Positions 42,465 to 55,877 of a DNA stretch of 64,000 nucleotides are shown here, in pieces. The notes below the pieces were generated by a model. The model saw nothing but the letters and a program-made list of their open reading frames with translations, searched no databases and was not told the origin of the DNA. Location of the stretch: the NCBI RefSeq assembly GCF_000149955.1, contig NC_030991.1:1398747-1462746 (forward strand), in the 5' to 3' direction. Numbering within the stretch: the stretch's first letter is position 1; the number at the start of each line of letters is the position of its first letter. The stretch comes from Fusarium oxysporum f. sp. lycopersici 4287. Its lineage: Eukaryota; Ascomycota; Sordariomycetes; Hypocreales; Nectriaceae. Both the position numbers and the translations under genes were made by a program.

Positions 42465-43328
42465 AGCAGTTGTGACTAGGGCTATTGAACAACCCTTTGG
42501 TCATTTTCCAGTTCATTCTTGGTGGCGCAATGTGATGTCAGCCTAATCGGCGGTCAATCAGGCAGCTAGGCACGCATACTAATTTCTGAGCCAATCCAAT
42601 ACAGACTTTCAAGCCATGACACGTAAGCAGCCCTTCCCACCAATAACTATTGCCTCGCCTCATCATAGCCCTGGCGGGGCCTATGCCTTTCCATTGCTAA
42701 TGAGGGAAATACAGCCCCCGGCGTTCAGCCAGGGCATTCTTCTAAGCAATGCAGAGAGTATCATAGGGAAAGAAAATCCCTCACTACAACACAGAGTTAG
42801 GGAAGACCGACGTGTTAGTAAAAACAATTGCGTGTATCCATTGCATTTAATCTGCTTAAAGTACTTTACCTGCAGCATTAGTAAATAGTAATCTACTACT
42901 TAGAAAAATTACTATAACCCTGATCCTCGCCTCACACTCCTTTCTCTCCTCTATCTCAGTGTACTACCAGATATAGCTAACTTACCCTGTCAACTGCATC
43001 TGCATGGCAACCGTGACTTTCAGCTACCGCCTACAATAGTGGAGACCGAGCTTGGCATCACACGGTAGGCCAACCAACACGATAAAGCTCCGCCACCGCG
43101 ACTCAAGGCATTGCTGAATATCGCAGTTCAGCTTTCTCAACACTTTACTCCACCACCACCTCCACCATCTCCACCAGCACCATCACCACCATCATCGTCA
43201 TTATCATCTGGTATAAGTAGCGTTATAATAGGCCCTTTGCGACTTTGACGGCAAGCCACAACGTTCCTCGCCGGCCGAATACCACAATATTTCAGCAGGC
43301 GCAGCACCCTACCGCCTTGTTCCAGCTA
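42465..43328. other. Divergent intergenic region between NLR D and HET gene
   Basis: About 860 bp between two divergently transcribed genes. It must hold both promoters. A pyrimidine-rich CCA/TCA microsatellite (about 43146-43205) lies about 120 bp before the HET start and probably falls in its 5' leader. No gene is seen. Confidence 0.55.
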
Positions 43329-45588
43329 ATGGAGCTTAATGACATTCTCCCTTCAACAACGCTTGAGATCCTTGAAGATATGTCAAATAAGAAACGCTCA
43401 ACAGACTATGTCTTAGGTTTGAACATTGTCCAGACTTCTATATTCGAGATAGCTGAGTACATCTTTAGCAAATCACGTGGAGCCTGCTCGGAAAAAGGCA
43501 CGAAATTTGACAATCAGTCAGCTTTCGAATATGCTGGATTTAAACTCGACCCTCCATACATCCAATAAGCAGGATGTCGTTTGTTCCCGATGCGCGTCGA
43601 TCGATTTTCGTACGGCGTTCAAGACTAGAAGTACGCAGCCTGGCGGTCGTTGTATTTCGAAGTTGGATCATCTGACAATGGTTCCTTCTTCTGCTACATG
43701 CCCAATATGCTGCTTCCTTGTCGATATGCGGCCCAAACTCACCCACAGCACCAAGCCTGCTTGCGCCAGTTTCTGCCTTCATGCATTCTCTAACATCCGG
43801 ACTTTTGCCCTAAATCGGGACTCTTCGGTCACAGATATACCAAACATTGAAGACACAACCTGTCTTGCTGTCATTCGCAGCGATGATTGCCAGTCCAAGG
43901 GATCATGGAAGGAAATACAGAAAACTGCAAGAGAGACCGGTTATATCTGTTCTTTGGATCCAATGGCTTCTTCTAGCAGAGGAATTCAAGCCCGCCATAT
44001 CAATCCACATCGAATCGACTTCGACATCGTTCGAAGCTGGCTAAACTTCTGCAGCAAGTACCATAGAAAGGCATGTTCTCCTGTGATTGAAGGAGATGCC
44101 ATTTCACTGCGAGTTATCGACTGTAAGGGAGAACGGCTATTTCCTATCATACCAGCACCAAAGGCATGCAAATACGTTGCACTCAGCTACGTGTGGGGTC
44201 CGCCTGATTCTCATGAGCCTCTTCGATCACTTCACGATAGTCACATCAACGCAGAATCTATACCGAAAGTCATAAAGGATGCGATCAGTGTCACGAAAGA
44301 GTTAAATTTCGAATATTTGTGGGTCGACAGATACTGTATTCCGCAAGACGCTCAGGAGAAACACGAACAGATCCGCCGAATGGACCGCGTATACGCTGGT
44401 GCTTACTTGACTATCATTGCCGCTGCGGGTGACGGGCCTTCATTCGGACTACCGGGAGTCCTGGGAACACCAAGGATTCCCCAGAAACTCACACAAACTG
44501 GGAGTCTTTGCCTTGTAACCACCCTCAAAGACTCTCATCACCTCATCAAGGATTCAGTGTGGGCAACCCGTGGGTGGACTTATCAAGAAGGCCTCCTTTC
44601 GAAAAAGCGACTTGTTTTCACGGACCACCAGGTTTACTTTGAATGCTGTGGCATGCATTGCTGCGAAGCAATCTCCAAACCTCTAGAAATTCTTCATACC
44701 AAAAACAAGAACAAGTTCAGGCACAGCATCTCACCTGGATATTTTCCCTTTCGGGTCACTGGACTTCACCCAAAGGACGTTATCCCTTGCATAGAGGAAT
44801 ATTCTACGCGACGCCTTACGTACGATTCAGACACCCTCAATGCTATGCTTGGCACCTTGGAAACTTTCCGCAAGTCTTGTGTTCCATGGCCGTTCAGTCA
44901 TCATTGGGGGGTGCCTATTCTTCCCGTGCCTCCAGGACGACCCAGTGTAGAGGGGCTTTTTTTTGGGTTTTCCTGGTATCATTTGCAGCCTGCGCGTCGA
45001 AGGGTTCAGTTCCCAAGTTATTCTTGGGCTGGCTGGGAGGGTGAGATGAAGTATCTCAGCTACGCGAGGTATATGGATTATTTCCGTGCTGAAAAGCCCT
45101 ACCTTCACGTGCAGATTGAATCACAGAACGGCACATTCATGGGATGGGACGAGTATCAACGAAGGCCGGCTATTGGACTGCTCGGTCTAGCTCATGGCAT
45201 CCTAATTCGAGCCAAAGTATTACGGTTCAGAGTCCGGCGTGCGCAGCCCAGTGAACAGTACTCCACGGAATACATTGCCGAACTTCCATTTGCCAAGCCA
45301 CGATCCAAAGAATCGGTACCATTATACGCACCGATACATCTATCCAAAGATCCAAAATCAAACCCAGATTTTGCGCACAAGTTGGAGACTGAGACATGGG
45401 AAGGGATCCTTTTGGGCCCTATTAAAGGGCACTGGAATGGAGGTTTCTCTCTCCCTGCCATTCTAGTTGTCGAACGGTGCGAAGAAACCGCCGAAAGGGT
45501 AGGTCTGTTTGGGGAGCTAAAAGATACGTATTTGTATAGTTGGTATCCTGGAGACGAAATATCAACGAAGGAGATAAGCTTAATATAG
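43329..45588 (+). CDS. HET-domain (heterokaryon incompatibility) protein
   Basis: Proposed join 43329-43416, 43469-45588 (52-nt intron, phase kept), about 735 residues starting MELNDILPSTTLEILEDM; the next ATG (43380) is an alternative. After a basic patch (EPARKKAR) comes a Cys-rich segment (CSRCASID, CPICCFLVDM), then the HET domain: KYVALSYVWGPPD, YLWVDRYCIPQDAQEKHEQI, AYLTIIAAAGDG and WATRGWTYQEGLLSKKRL. HET domains trigger cell death during non-self fusion; Tyr and Arg replace residues often Ser/Leu in the LWID-LCI motif. It lies between two NLR genes, which fits an allorecognition cluster. Intact as far as visible. Confidence 0.88.
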
Positions 45589-45688
45589 GCTTCACCGGCC
45601 GAGGCTGATTTTGGGCTGGTGTTTATAGAAGGCTTGAGGCTGGCTAGTTCTTGCTAGGAGGCTTGATCGTTTCGTTGTTCGAGGAACC

Positions 45689-45752
45689 TACTGTAAGCAG
45701 TCGTGGTGGTAATTCGACGAAATACAACAAATTTGGCCCGTGCACGTTGCTG
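45689..45752 (+). repeat. Dispersed repeat, copy 2
   Basis: CCTACTGTA, gcagtcgtggtggtaattcg and acgaaatacaacaaa match 2075-2140 closely, ending gcccgtgcacg. It abuts the left end of the MULE. Confidence 0.65.
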
Positions 45753-45984
45753 GGTCATCCGTGGCGGTCAATAGGCGGACGGGTACCTGTCTTTCTAAAA
45801 CTGGACGGGTCCCGTCCGAGTTACCATATCTGGTATAGCTTACTCCGCTATCGGATTGGAACTATTTCGAGTGGTTTTACTTGAAGTCCATCAACCGCTA
45901 ATTTTACTCAAAGCAAATCGCTGACTTTAACTTGTATAGTCTTGATTTATCCGAGCTATAAGCTCATTATAAACTCTACTAAAG

Positions 45985-48660
45985 TTAGGACTGAACTACA
46001 ATACAACTCTCCTCCTGTTCCGTGGCAGCATACAAGGCTTCTTGTTCATCGATATCCCGCTGAGCTATCTTCCACAGCTCGCCCATACCTCTTCTGCTTG
46101 TAAACAGTCGTCCGTTCTCGGTCTCCTCAGCTACTTGTGCTTCAATTCGATCAGCTTCTGCTTTATCCCAGTCTAAGTAAGCCATCATCTCTTCTTTAGT
46201 CCATTCTCTGGGACCCGTCGGGGTCTTGCAGCACCTCCCCATCTGCTTATAATCAAGACACCAGCTGTAGCTTGCTTTTGGGTATCCCAAAGGTAAGCCC
46301 ATCGCTTTTCGATACTGGCGATTACCAAGCCAGGCTCCTGGGGGTTGAGCCTTATACCAATCCTCTCTAGACTTGACGTATCTCTGATGGATGGCTCGTG
46401 GATCGTCATGCCTCAGATGTGTAGTTGGGTTTGAAGCTAGATCTCTCGAATTTAACTGTGGTGGTACCTGCGGTCTACACGTCGATGGCGTAGGTGATGG
46501 GTGTCGAGGTTCTGGAGTCGTTATGTGTCGGTCCACCCGCTCTGTTTCGATGGTCAACTGGGATGGCAGATCTTGACAAGTTGATTCATTCTCAAATTCG
46601 AAAGTTTCCAAAGTTGTGATTGGTTGCCACTGTATTTCGCCGAGCGTTTTCATCACTGGTGGCCTTGGTTCCTCAGGGGTCGTAAAGGGTATCCACTCAA
46701 AGGTTTTCGAACACACCTGCGGCTGGTCTGAAGATATAACTGGCAATGCTCTTAGTTCCGAGCATCGTAGTGGACACTCCTTTGAGTTCCTTGCGTGACC
46801 TAGTATATGACATTTGCTGCATAAAGGAGGGTTTCGTATCGGCCTCGCCTTCTCAATGACTTCAAAGCCGCCAAGTTCTCTTCTCACACTAGATAACGGC
46901 AAAGACGAATTCGTAGTCACTGGATCGACTCGCTGGCGGGGTTCTAAGAGGGGCCTTCGATTATCTTCCCGAGTCAAGTGCCAATGCGGATGAAAATCTT
47001 CGAGTTGTAGAGTCTGGCCTTGAGCTAATAAACCCTCCAGCTTGTGGGCGCAGGGCAGCCCTTGTGATCGTGAGAAAGAACCAGTACAGGCCGATGAAGG
47101 AGTAGAGCCTTGATGAAATAGAAGCTTTCGTTGCTGCTCAACCTTTCGCAAAGCTTCATGAGACACCCAACCACGTACTGCACCATAGAGAATACTGGAG
47201 AGTTCGATAGGTGTCCTGATCTTCTGCTTGGCTTGGTTCGACTTCAACTCCGCCAGTTGATTAAGTAGTGCATGCTTGATCGATCGCCAAGCTTCGAACA
47301 GGTCCAATGTAGATACTTTGAGGTGGCTCTTGAGCAGCCAGTGTATGCCTTCCACCCTTGAAGTAACGACGTTGTCAAAGTGGGGATGTTGATTGACCCA
47401 CGCCTTCACCAGCTTCTCTTTGTATTGATCAAGCCAGTTTGTCTTGATATATTTGACTTCTTCGATATAATCCGCGATGTATTTCTTCTCAAACTCGGAC
47501 ACACGTTCGTGGAAAGTTTGTTCATTTGGTGAGTTGATGATCGAATGCCAGTGGCCGTAAAACTCATTCCAAGCCTCGATTCCCGGGTTTTCCCCTTGAG
47601 TCTGGCGCGTAAATCTCGGCTGGCAGTAGCGAAGAACTGCCTTGTTAGCATGCCAGAGACATAGCAGCGGCCTTGATGATGGGAAGCAAGTATCGACAGC
47701 ATTCATACATGCTAGGCAGCGATCAGTCAAGATGACAGAGGGATGCCTAATCCTGTGGTTTTCGCACAACGATCGGAATCGATCTAACGCCCAAAAATAG
47801 TCTTCTTCACATTCCCCACTCAGGAAAGCGAACGCGACACAGAACGAACGTTGACAAGAGTCGACACCGATCAAGTCCAAAAGTGGCATGCCGTATTTGT
47901 TGGTTTTATATGTACAGTCTAAGATTAAGACATCCGGATATGCCTGTAGGTATGCCACTGACTCGGGATGCGCAAATAGAACAGCTTTGACTCGACCGTC
48001 TGGACCGGTTTGAAATTGACTCCAACATCCTTCTCTAAACAGCTGATCAGCAAGTGCGTTAATGCTGCTTTGTCCTTGACACACTTCTCGTCTAGCATCT
48101 GCAATACGATTGTAGATGTCCTGTTGTGTTGCTATCGTGTCGGTGTTCTGCCGCATGTACGTTCTAATTTCTTTAGGGGCTATCCCAGCGTTGGCAAGGC
48201 CAGTCAGTTGAGACAGGTGCTCCTTAGACAGTGTTCGAAGTACCGGGTGGGCGGTGGTGTCTTGGCTTGGTTCATGGTTATGTAGTGAGAATCGGCTGTC
48301 AGAACGGTGCCGCAGAGTCCAGGTACTTCTATCATTATTTTCCTTCGCAAGTACAGAGAACTCGCAGCCTGTTGTTCGAGTTGTCGTCTTACGTTGGCGT
48401 TCTCTGGAAACGATTGGATGGTTACGGCGACGATCACACATGTACGTGATCGTCCTCCTGCCGGTTTTCTCCTTGGTTGACCTTCCAGTTATGAACGCAT
48501 AGCCCCTGGTCGCTGCCCAGGCGTTGATTGCCTCGAATAGAGCCTCCCGTGACTCATACTCGCCTTCAGGAGGGAGACAATCACCAGGAAACGGTTTCGG
48601 ACTTTGAGATTGGTTGACGTTCATAGCGAAGCAGTCGTCGTTAGCCCGTAATCTCGACAC
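45985..48660 (-). CDS. MULE transposase (FAR1-like)
   Basis: 891 residues, single exon, ATG 48660. N-terminal FAR1/WRKY-type zinc-binding region (YESREALFEAINAWAATRGY, ITYMCDRRRN, then TTGCEFSVLA and HNHEPSQD). The MULE catalytic core has VLILDCTYKTNKYGMPLL and VILTDRCLACMNAV. A SWIM-like segment follows (CTGSFSRSQGLPCAHKLEG), then a CCHC knuckle (CSKCHILGHARNSKEC) and a C-terminal tail with a predicted coiled coil. The order and length fit active fungal Hop-type MULEs. No stop or frameshift is seen. Confidence 0.92.
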   Translation of the reverse strand: MSRLRANDDCFAMNVNQSQSPKPFPGDCLPPEGEYESREALFEAINAWAATRGYAFITGRSTKEKTGRRTITYMCDRRRNHPIVSRERQRKTTTRTTGCEFSVLAKENNDRSTWTLRHRSDSRFSLHNHEPSQDTTAHPVLRTLSKEHLSQLTGLANAGIAPKEIRTYMRQNTDTIATQQDIYNRIADARREVCQGQSSINALADQLFREGCWSQFQTGPDGRVKAVLFAHPESVAYLQAYPDVLILDCTYKTNKYGMPLLDLIGVDSCQRSFCVAFAFLSGECEEDYFWALDRFRSLCENHRIRHPSVILTDRCLACMNAVDTCFPSSRPLLCLWHANKAVLRYCQPRFTRQTQGENPGIEAWNEFYGHWHSIINSPNEQTFHERVSEFEKKYIADYIEEVKYIKTNWLDQYKEKLVKAWVNQHPHFDNVVTSRVEGIHWLLKSHLKVSTLDLFEAWRSIKHALLNQLAELKSNQAKQKIRTPIELSSILYGAVRGWVSHEALRKVEQQRKLLFHQGSTPSSACTGSFSRSQGLPCAHKLEGLLAQGQTLQLEDFHPHWHLTREDNRRPLLEPRQRVDPVTTNSSLPLSSVRRELGGFEVIEKARPIRNPPLCSKCHILGHARNSKECPLRCSELRALPVISSDQPQVCSKTFEWIPFTTPEEPRPPVMKTLGEIQWQPITTLETFEFENESTCQDLPSQLTIETERVDRHITTPEPRHPSPTPSTCRPQVPPQLNSRDLASNPTTHLRHDDPRAIHQRYVKSREDWYKAQPPGAWLGNRQYRKAMGLPLGYPKASYSWCLDYKQMGRCCKTPTGPREWTKEEMMAYLDWDKAEADRIEAQVAEETENGRLFTSRRGMGELWKIAQRDIDEQEALYAATEQEESCIVVQS

Positions 48661-48749
48661 GATTAGCAGCGAGTGCAGTAGAACGCGACATTCGAGATGG
48701 CGCGAGAAGGAGACCGATAGCGGAGTGAGCTATACCAGATATGGTAATT

Positions 48750-48791
48750 GGGACGGGACCCGTCCCATTTTAGAAGGACGGGTACCCGTCC
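48750..48791. promoter_or_regulatory. Paired palindromes in MULE right terminal repeat
   Basis: 48750-48766 is GGGACGGG, centre A, CCCGTCCC. 48776-48791 is GGACGGGT then ACCCGTCC. The left repeat has the corresponding sites at 45803-45817 (perfect, centre T) and 45777-45792 (two mismatches). They lie about 50-90 bp upstream of the transposase ATG and could serve as transposase or repressor sites. Confidence 0.65.
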
Positions 48792-48806
48792 GCCTATTGA
48801 CCGCCT

Positions 48807-48912
48807 ACCAATTACCACGGGTAATGGGCCCAATACCAACTTTTGCGGCCCGTGCACCTTCCCCTTTTGGATCTTTAGGAGTTTGGGTCAATACAAGAAT
48901 ATTTGGTCCGTG
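48807..48912 (+). repeat. Dispersed repeat, type 2, copy 2
   Basis: About 106 bp nearly identical to 27435-27541, starting accaattaccacgggtaatg and ending at ggtccgtgc. It begins three bases after the MULE right border. Confidence 0.75.
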
Positions 48913-50114
48913 CCCTCCGCAAGAAATGGACCCACGACTACGGTGATGCACGAATTGTGGACGGGACAGGAGTAACGCTTCCCAGCATCAACATAACCAG
49001 ATAGTGTCTGAACTATCGTAATCAAGGGTGCAAGAACTCCGAGCCATCGTCTCGGCTAGCTGAACGAAGCACTACGCAGCGTTCCATTGATATGTCCATT
49101 ATTCTTTTCAGAACAAACTTATTAGCCGCATTAGCTATAATCCAAATTAAGATCCACTTCCAAACAGCCTACTCAAGAATTATCACCAGAGACGCATTGC
49201 GTTTCTGCAACTGCATAATTCGGGTCGCCAGATGTCTGTATCAGTTTCCATGGAGAGATAATTGCAGCCTGAAGAGTTTTGGGCGCTATGGGTCTTCGCC
49301 TGCAGAAGATAGGGGCTAACAGGGTCTACTGGGGTATGTCTTGCTTCCTTGATTATTGGGAGATCACTGTATGGCTGCATGGCAGCTAACAAACCAAACT
49401 TCGGACGGCAGGGCCTGCCGATGATCCGGCGAAAATAAAATCATCTGGAGGTTCTCCAATTGGTACGGGTAATAATTCAGAATTAGCGATATCCATAACG
49501 AGGCCTTCTACCTGCAGGTTCTTGTTGGCTCGAATACAGAAAAATCAACTAACACTCGAAGCGGCACGTCAGTCTCATCGGACGAACGGAAGTATATTAT
49601 TTGCGAGAAGATAACATATGAGAAGAGATGACAGCAAGGCGCAGTAAGCAGCACATAGCGTATCCATAAAAATAAAAAACTCTGTTATGCTTACCAAATA
49701 TGACGAATGCTAACCCTTATGGTGACTATCTCTTGCATAGGGTATATGTGCTTTCTATGTTGTCTCCTTCCCTCTTCCTTGAGAAAAGAACAGTCACGCT
49801 GTGATTCATTGAAATATAACTGTTGGCTGCATGGCCCTACCAGTATGGATGAAAAGGGAAACGGTTGCATATTTTCACCCCTCGTTAGGCAGCAATACAT
49901 TATGAGTGCAGTGCTGAGAAATTCACCCCGCACTTTGGTTGCCGACTCGAACAAAAAGCACTCTCGCCCTGCGATGCAGAATTTGCGGATGGTCCGGAAG
50001 CTTGACATAACTTAAAAGACTTAGGAAGCCGATTTCACCAGTTTTCGTCTTTCAATCAACATCGCTACAGCTTATGGTTGTGACTGTGACGATAAATATA
50101 GAACGGAGACCAAG
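48913..50114. other. Non-coding stretch before NLR E
   Basis: About 1.2 kb with only short shadow frames. No RNA gene or transposon is recognised. The last part holds the NLR E promoter. Confidence 0.5.
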
Positions 50115-53100
50115 ATGAGCTTCGGTTTCAGCGTTGGAGACTTTATCACGGTGATTGAGCTTGCTGCTAAAATTCGCAAGGAATTTGCCGGTGCACCAGG
50201 CCAATTCAAGGAAATAACCGATCAGTATGGATTCCTATGATTGGTTTGGGCATTGTTGAGTTTTTACATCTGACAGGACCCGACTTCTCTACAATTCTCT
50301 CGGAGACGTAGATACCATTCCAGACTGGGAGCTCAGCAGCAAAGAAGCAGACGAGTTAAAAGAGATCAAGAAAGGCTGCTGGGAGGTTCTCAGGTCGTTG
50401 GAAAAAACACTCAACAAGTATACCGAGCTACACTCAGGAAATCAAGATGTGAGAAAGAAGGTGAAGAAAATTTGGAAGAGGCTTATGTGGGAGCCGGACG
50501 ACATACGCGATTTACGGAGCCGCATGACAGAGAATGTTGCACTCCTGAATGCCTTCTACGGAAAGCTTTCCAAGTAGTTTATAAGTTGCCTCCCATACTG
50601 ACCACAACTAATCCGTGTTCAGTGAAACATCTCGGGCTACGAAAGCCGGCGTGGATCGTCTCAACCAGTTCCAGGACAACCAAAAGCGCCGCGAAGAGGA
50701 CCAGAAAATTCTAAACTGGCTGACAGCCATTGATTATACTCTTCAGCATAACGACTTTATCAGCCAGCGAGAGGAAGGAACGGGACATTGGCTCCTAGAG
50801 TCGACAGCATTCCAGGAGTGGCTGGAGACTAGCACAGAAACACTATTCGCTCTCGGCATGCCCGGCGCAGGAAAGACGATTCTTACATCAATCGTAGTTG
50901 ATGAGCTTTTTAAACGGTATTCCGATGATGATACGATTGGAATCGCCTATATATATTGCAATTTCCAGCGGACGCATGAGCAGAAGGCTACTGACCTTTT
51001 GGCGAGTCTTCTGAAACAGTTAGCTCAACGGCGGCCTACTCTACCGGATAGTGTAGGGAAGATGTATAAGCGACATCACAGGTATCAGACACGGCCCTTA
51101 TTCGACGAAATCTCGACAACCTTACAGTCAGTATCTACTCTATATTCGAGAGTCTTCATTGTTATTGATGCACTGGATGAATGCCAAGCATCCGGTGGCT
51201 GTCGAAGTAGGCTTCTAAATGGAATTTTTGATCTTCAGGAAAATTCTAAAGCAAAGATTTTTGCAACTTCGAGGGACATCCCGGAAATTAGCGAGAAGTT
51301 CCGAAAGAGAAGGTCTCTGGAAATTGAAATCTATGCCCATGATGTAGATGTGCATAGATATCTTGATGGCAATATGTTCCAGATGCAATACTCTGTGGGG
51401 TGCAATCCGGAACTAGAACGGGAAATCAAGACTAGGATTACCCAGTCGGCGCGGGGAATGTGCGTCATCCCTATCTATCTTTGATATAAAGCACTGATGT
51501 ACTTCTAGGTTCCTCCTCGCTCAGCTTCTATTTGATTCCTTGGTCGGGGCAAAGTCCCCGCCGGATGTTCGAGCGGCTCTGGCCAATCTACCCACTGGAA
51601 CGGATGTGGATATATACGATCGTGTGTATAAGGATGCAATGGTGCGAATTGAAGGACAGGCTAAACTTCAGACAAAAGCTGCTAAGCAGGTTTTATCATG
51701 GATCGTTAATGCGAAGCGGCCACTCACTACGTTAGAACTTCAGCATGCTCTTGCGGTTGACCCAACTGTCCTGAACCTGGATACGGACAGATTACCCCAG
51801 ATAGAGCATATGCTTTCGGTGTGTGCGGGTTTGGTTGTGGTCGACAAAGAGAGTAACATCATCCGCCTGGTTCATTATACAACGCAGCAGTACTTTGTAC
51901 GATCGCAGGAGTCTTGGTTTTCGGGTGCGAAAGCTGAGATTGCGACAGTTTGCGTTGTCTACCTCTCTTTCAATGTTTTCAGCAGTGGCCAATGTTCAAC
52001 AGATGTGGAATTTGAGGAACGTCTTCAATCATACCCATTCTTCGATTACGCGGCGCGAAACTGGGGACATCATGTTCGTGATATCTCCATGTCAGGAGAT
52101 GAGGAAATTCTTGCGCTAAACCTTCTTGAGAGCCAAGGCAATATTTCAGCATCAAGCCAAGGAATGTTGGCTACCAAACTTTGGGAACGGCACCCAGATT
52201 ACAGCCAACAAGTACCACTGCACGTATCGGGGCTACATTTAGCAGCATATTTTGGGCTGGATCAATTATTGGCTACCCTGTTGTGGCGAGGTCACAGTTA
52301 CAGTTGCAAAGATTCTGACGGTCGTACAGCTCTGTCATGGGCAGCCGAAAGTGGCTACGAAAAAGTAGTCAAACGACTGCTTGACAGTCCTATCGAGAAG
52401 GACTGGAGGGATAACAACGGCCTGACGCCACTTTCATGGGCTGCTTGTAGCGGGCACCACACAATTGTCAAGCTGCTACTCCAGCAGGATGTTGAGCCAG
52501 ATCCTAAAGACAGAAACGGCGAGACCCCACTTGCCAAGGCAGCTTGTCGAGGTTATGAGGAGATTGTGGAACTGCTACTTGCTACTCGTCTCGTTAACCC
52601 GGACATCAAGTACAGGACTGGCGAAACACCCCTGTGGTGGGCGGCTTACAACGGACACAAGGAGGTAGTGAAGCATCTACTCACCTTCGACAACGTCAAC
52701 CCTGATTCAATGAACATTGAGCATCGTACGCCATTATGGGCCGCAGCCTGCTCTGGAAGTGAGGATATTCTACAATTATTATTGGATAAAGGTGCCAATC
52801 CTGACCCTAAAGACATCTGGGATCGAAGTGTTCTGTCTCATGCCGCCATGTCTGGCCATGAGACCCTCGTCAGTATCCTCCTCGCCAACCCTAAAGTTAA
52901 CCCGAATTTTGGCGATGAAGAAGGCAAAACTCCTTTATATTATGCTACTTCATTTGGACACCGCAACATTGTGCAAGCACTCCTCGCTGACAGCCGGGTG
53001 GATCCAGAATCCAGAACCAAATGGGGTCGGACACCTGTCTGTTCTGCGGCGGAAAATGGGCATGACGAGGTTCTCAAGCTACTGACTAAGAAAAAGATCA

Positions 53101-53630
53101 AGCTCGATGAGAAGGATGATGATGGCAGGACGCCTCTATGGTGGGCTGCTGCGCACGGACAAGACGCTGTTATCAAGTTGTTCTTGCAGCAGGGAATCGA
53201 CCCAGTAACCATAGACAACTTTGGTTTCACGCCACTATCGGTTGCGGCCGGTAAGGGGCATGAAGCTGCCGTTGAACTGTTGCTTGCTTATAACCAATTC
53301 AGCCTAGAATCCCAGGACAAATGGGGCGCGACGCCATTGTTTTGGGCTACGGTCAGCGGCCATGAGTCAGTCATTGAGCTTCTTTCCAAGGAGTTTCAGG
53401 CCAATAGGGCACAAGAGCTTGATTTGGCCCCATTAGTGAAGCTCTCTCTTGAGGTTGAGGACGAATTCGTCAAGTTCCTACTTTCGGAGACTGCTGTTCG
53501 TGCGTTGGTGTTGGTTACAAGCCAATGCGACCCTAGTACTCTTGATGACCTCCTCATGAAGTACCCAGAATGGCAATATATAGCCTCGCCACTAATTCAA
53601 ATTTTCAGCGTTTCCAGTAGCACATGTTAG
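50115..53630 (+). CDS. NLR E: N-terminal STAND domain-NACHT-ankyrin, four exons
   Basis: Proposed join 50115-50224, 50277-50573, 50623-51459, 51509-53630, about 1,121 residues, phases agreeing at all junctions (introns 49-52 nt). The N-terminus (MSFGFSVGDFITVIELAAKI) is a common fungal STAND effector-side domain. Walker A is GMPGAGKTIL (about 215), Walker B VFIVIDALDEC (about 320). Exon 4 continues the NACHT helical part and about a dozen ankyrin repeats (GLTPLSWAACSGHHTIVKLL), diverged from one another. It ends at residues SSSTC. By family knowledge a cytosolic immune or allorecognition receptor. No defect is seen. Confidence 0.88.
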
Positions 53631-53642
53631 GTATGAGAATAG

Positions 53643-55327
<1,685 letters not shown>

Positions 55328-55877
55328 TAGTATTACTCTACTATTTTGTATATAATGCGCCCGGAATTAAGACAGATTACGATTGGTGCTGGGACAGAAG
55401 GGGGGGAAGGGGAGGCGCTATAGGGTAGGGCGTAAGAGTAAGCTTGTAACTAACACAGTACCGCTATCAGCAGGCAACTTCACCGAGACTCCTTTGCAGA
55501 GTCCTGGTCGCCAGTCCGGCTGCGTTTGGCCGCCAACCCCAAGGGCAGGTGGGGGTTGGGGTTCGATCTGATGTAAGCTGATTCGTCCAAAACGCTGGGC
55601 GCTCAGGCCATTCACCGCTAACCGCAGTTGACGGCAAACCACCAGCCAAAAAGGGCGGCGCCCCCAGCCGAGAGCTAACCTAACCCCAGGCTTAACCCCA
55701 AGGTCAGCGTAACCCCAGATCAGGGGTGAGAGTTGAAATAACCAGGATCAACATCACCGCTAGCAACGACAAAAAGCAAAACAGGTTAGAATTAGAGTTT
55801 ATACCATGCCATCAATAACAATTCATTTATTCATTTATTTTATTTATTCTCTCTAGCTATCAAGTTATTAACCCAAT
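55328..55877. other. Non-coding spacer
   Basis: About 550 bp. It contains repeated taaccccag and cccaagg words (55678-55725) and an AT-rich stretch, but no gene is recognised. Confidence 0.5.

Larger units (their letters stand above)
45764..48804 (-). mobile_element. MULE (Hop-like) DNA transposon, intact
   Basis: About 3,041 bp with terminal inverted repeats of about 91 bp (45764-45857 and 48711-48804, roughly 90% identical, outermost gcggtcaataggcggacggg). Each repeat carries two palindromes with half-site GGACGGG. A full transposase lies between them. No 8-11 bp target duplication was found next to these borders, so the true ends may be further out in the flanking repeats. Confidence 0.85.
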
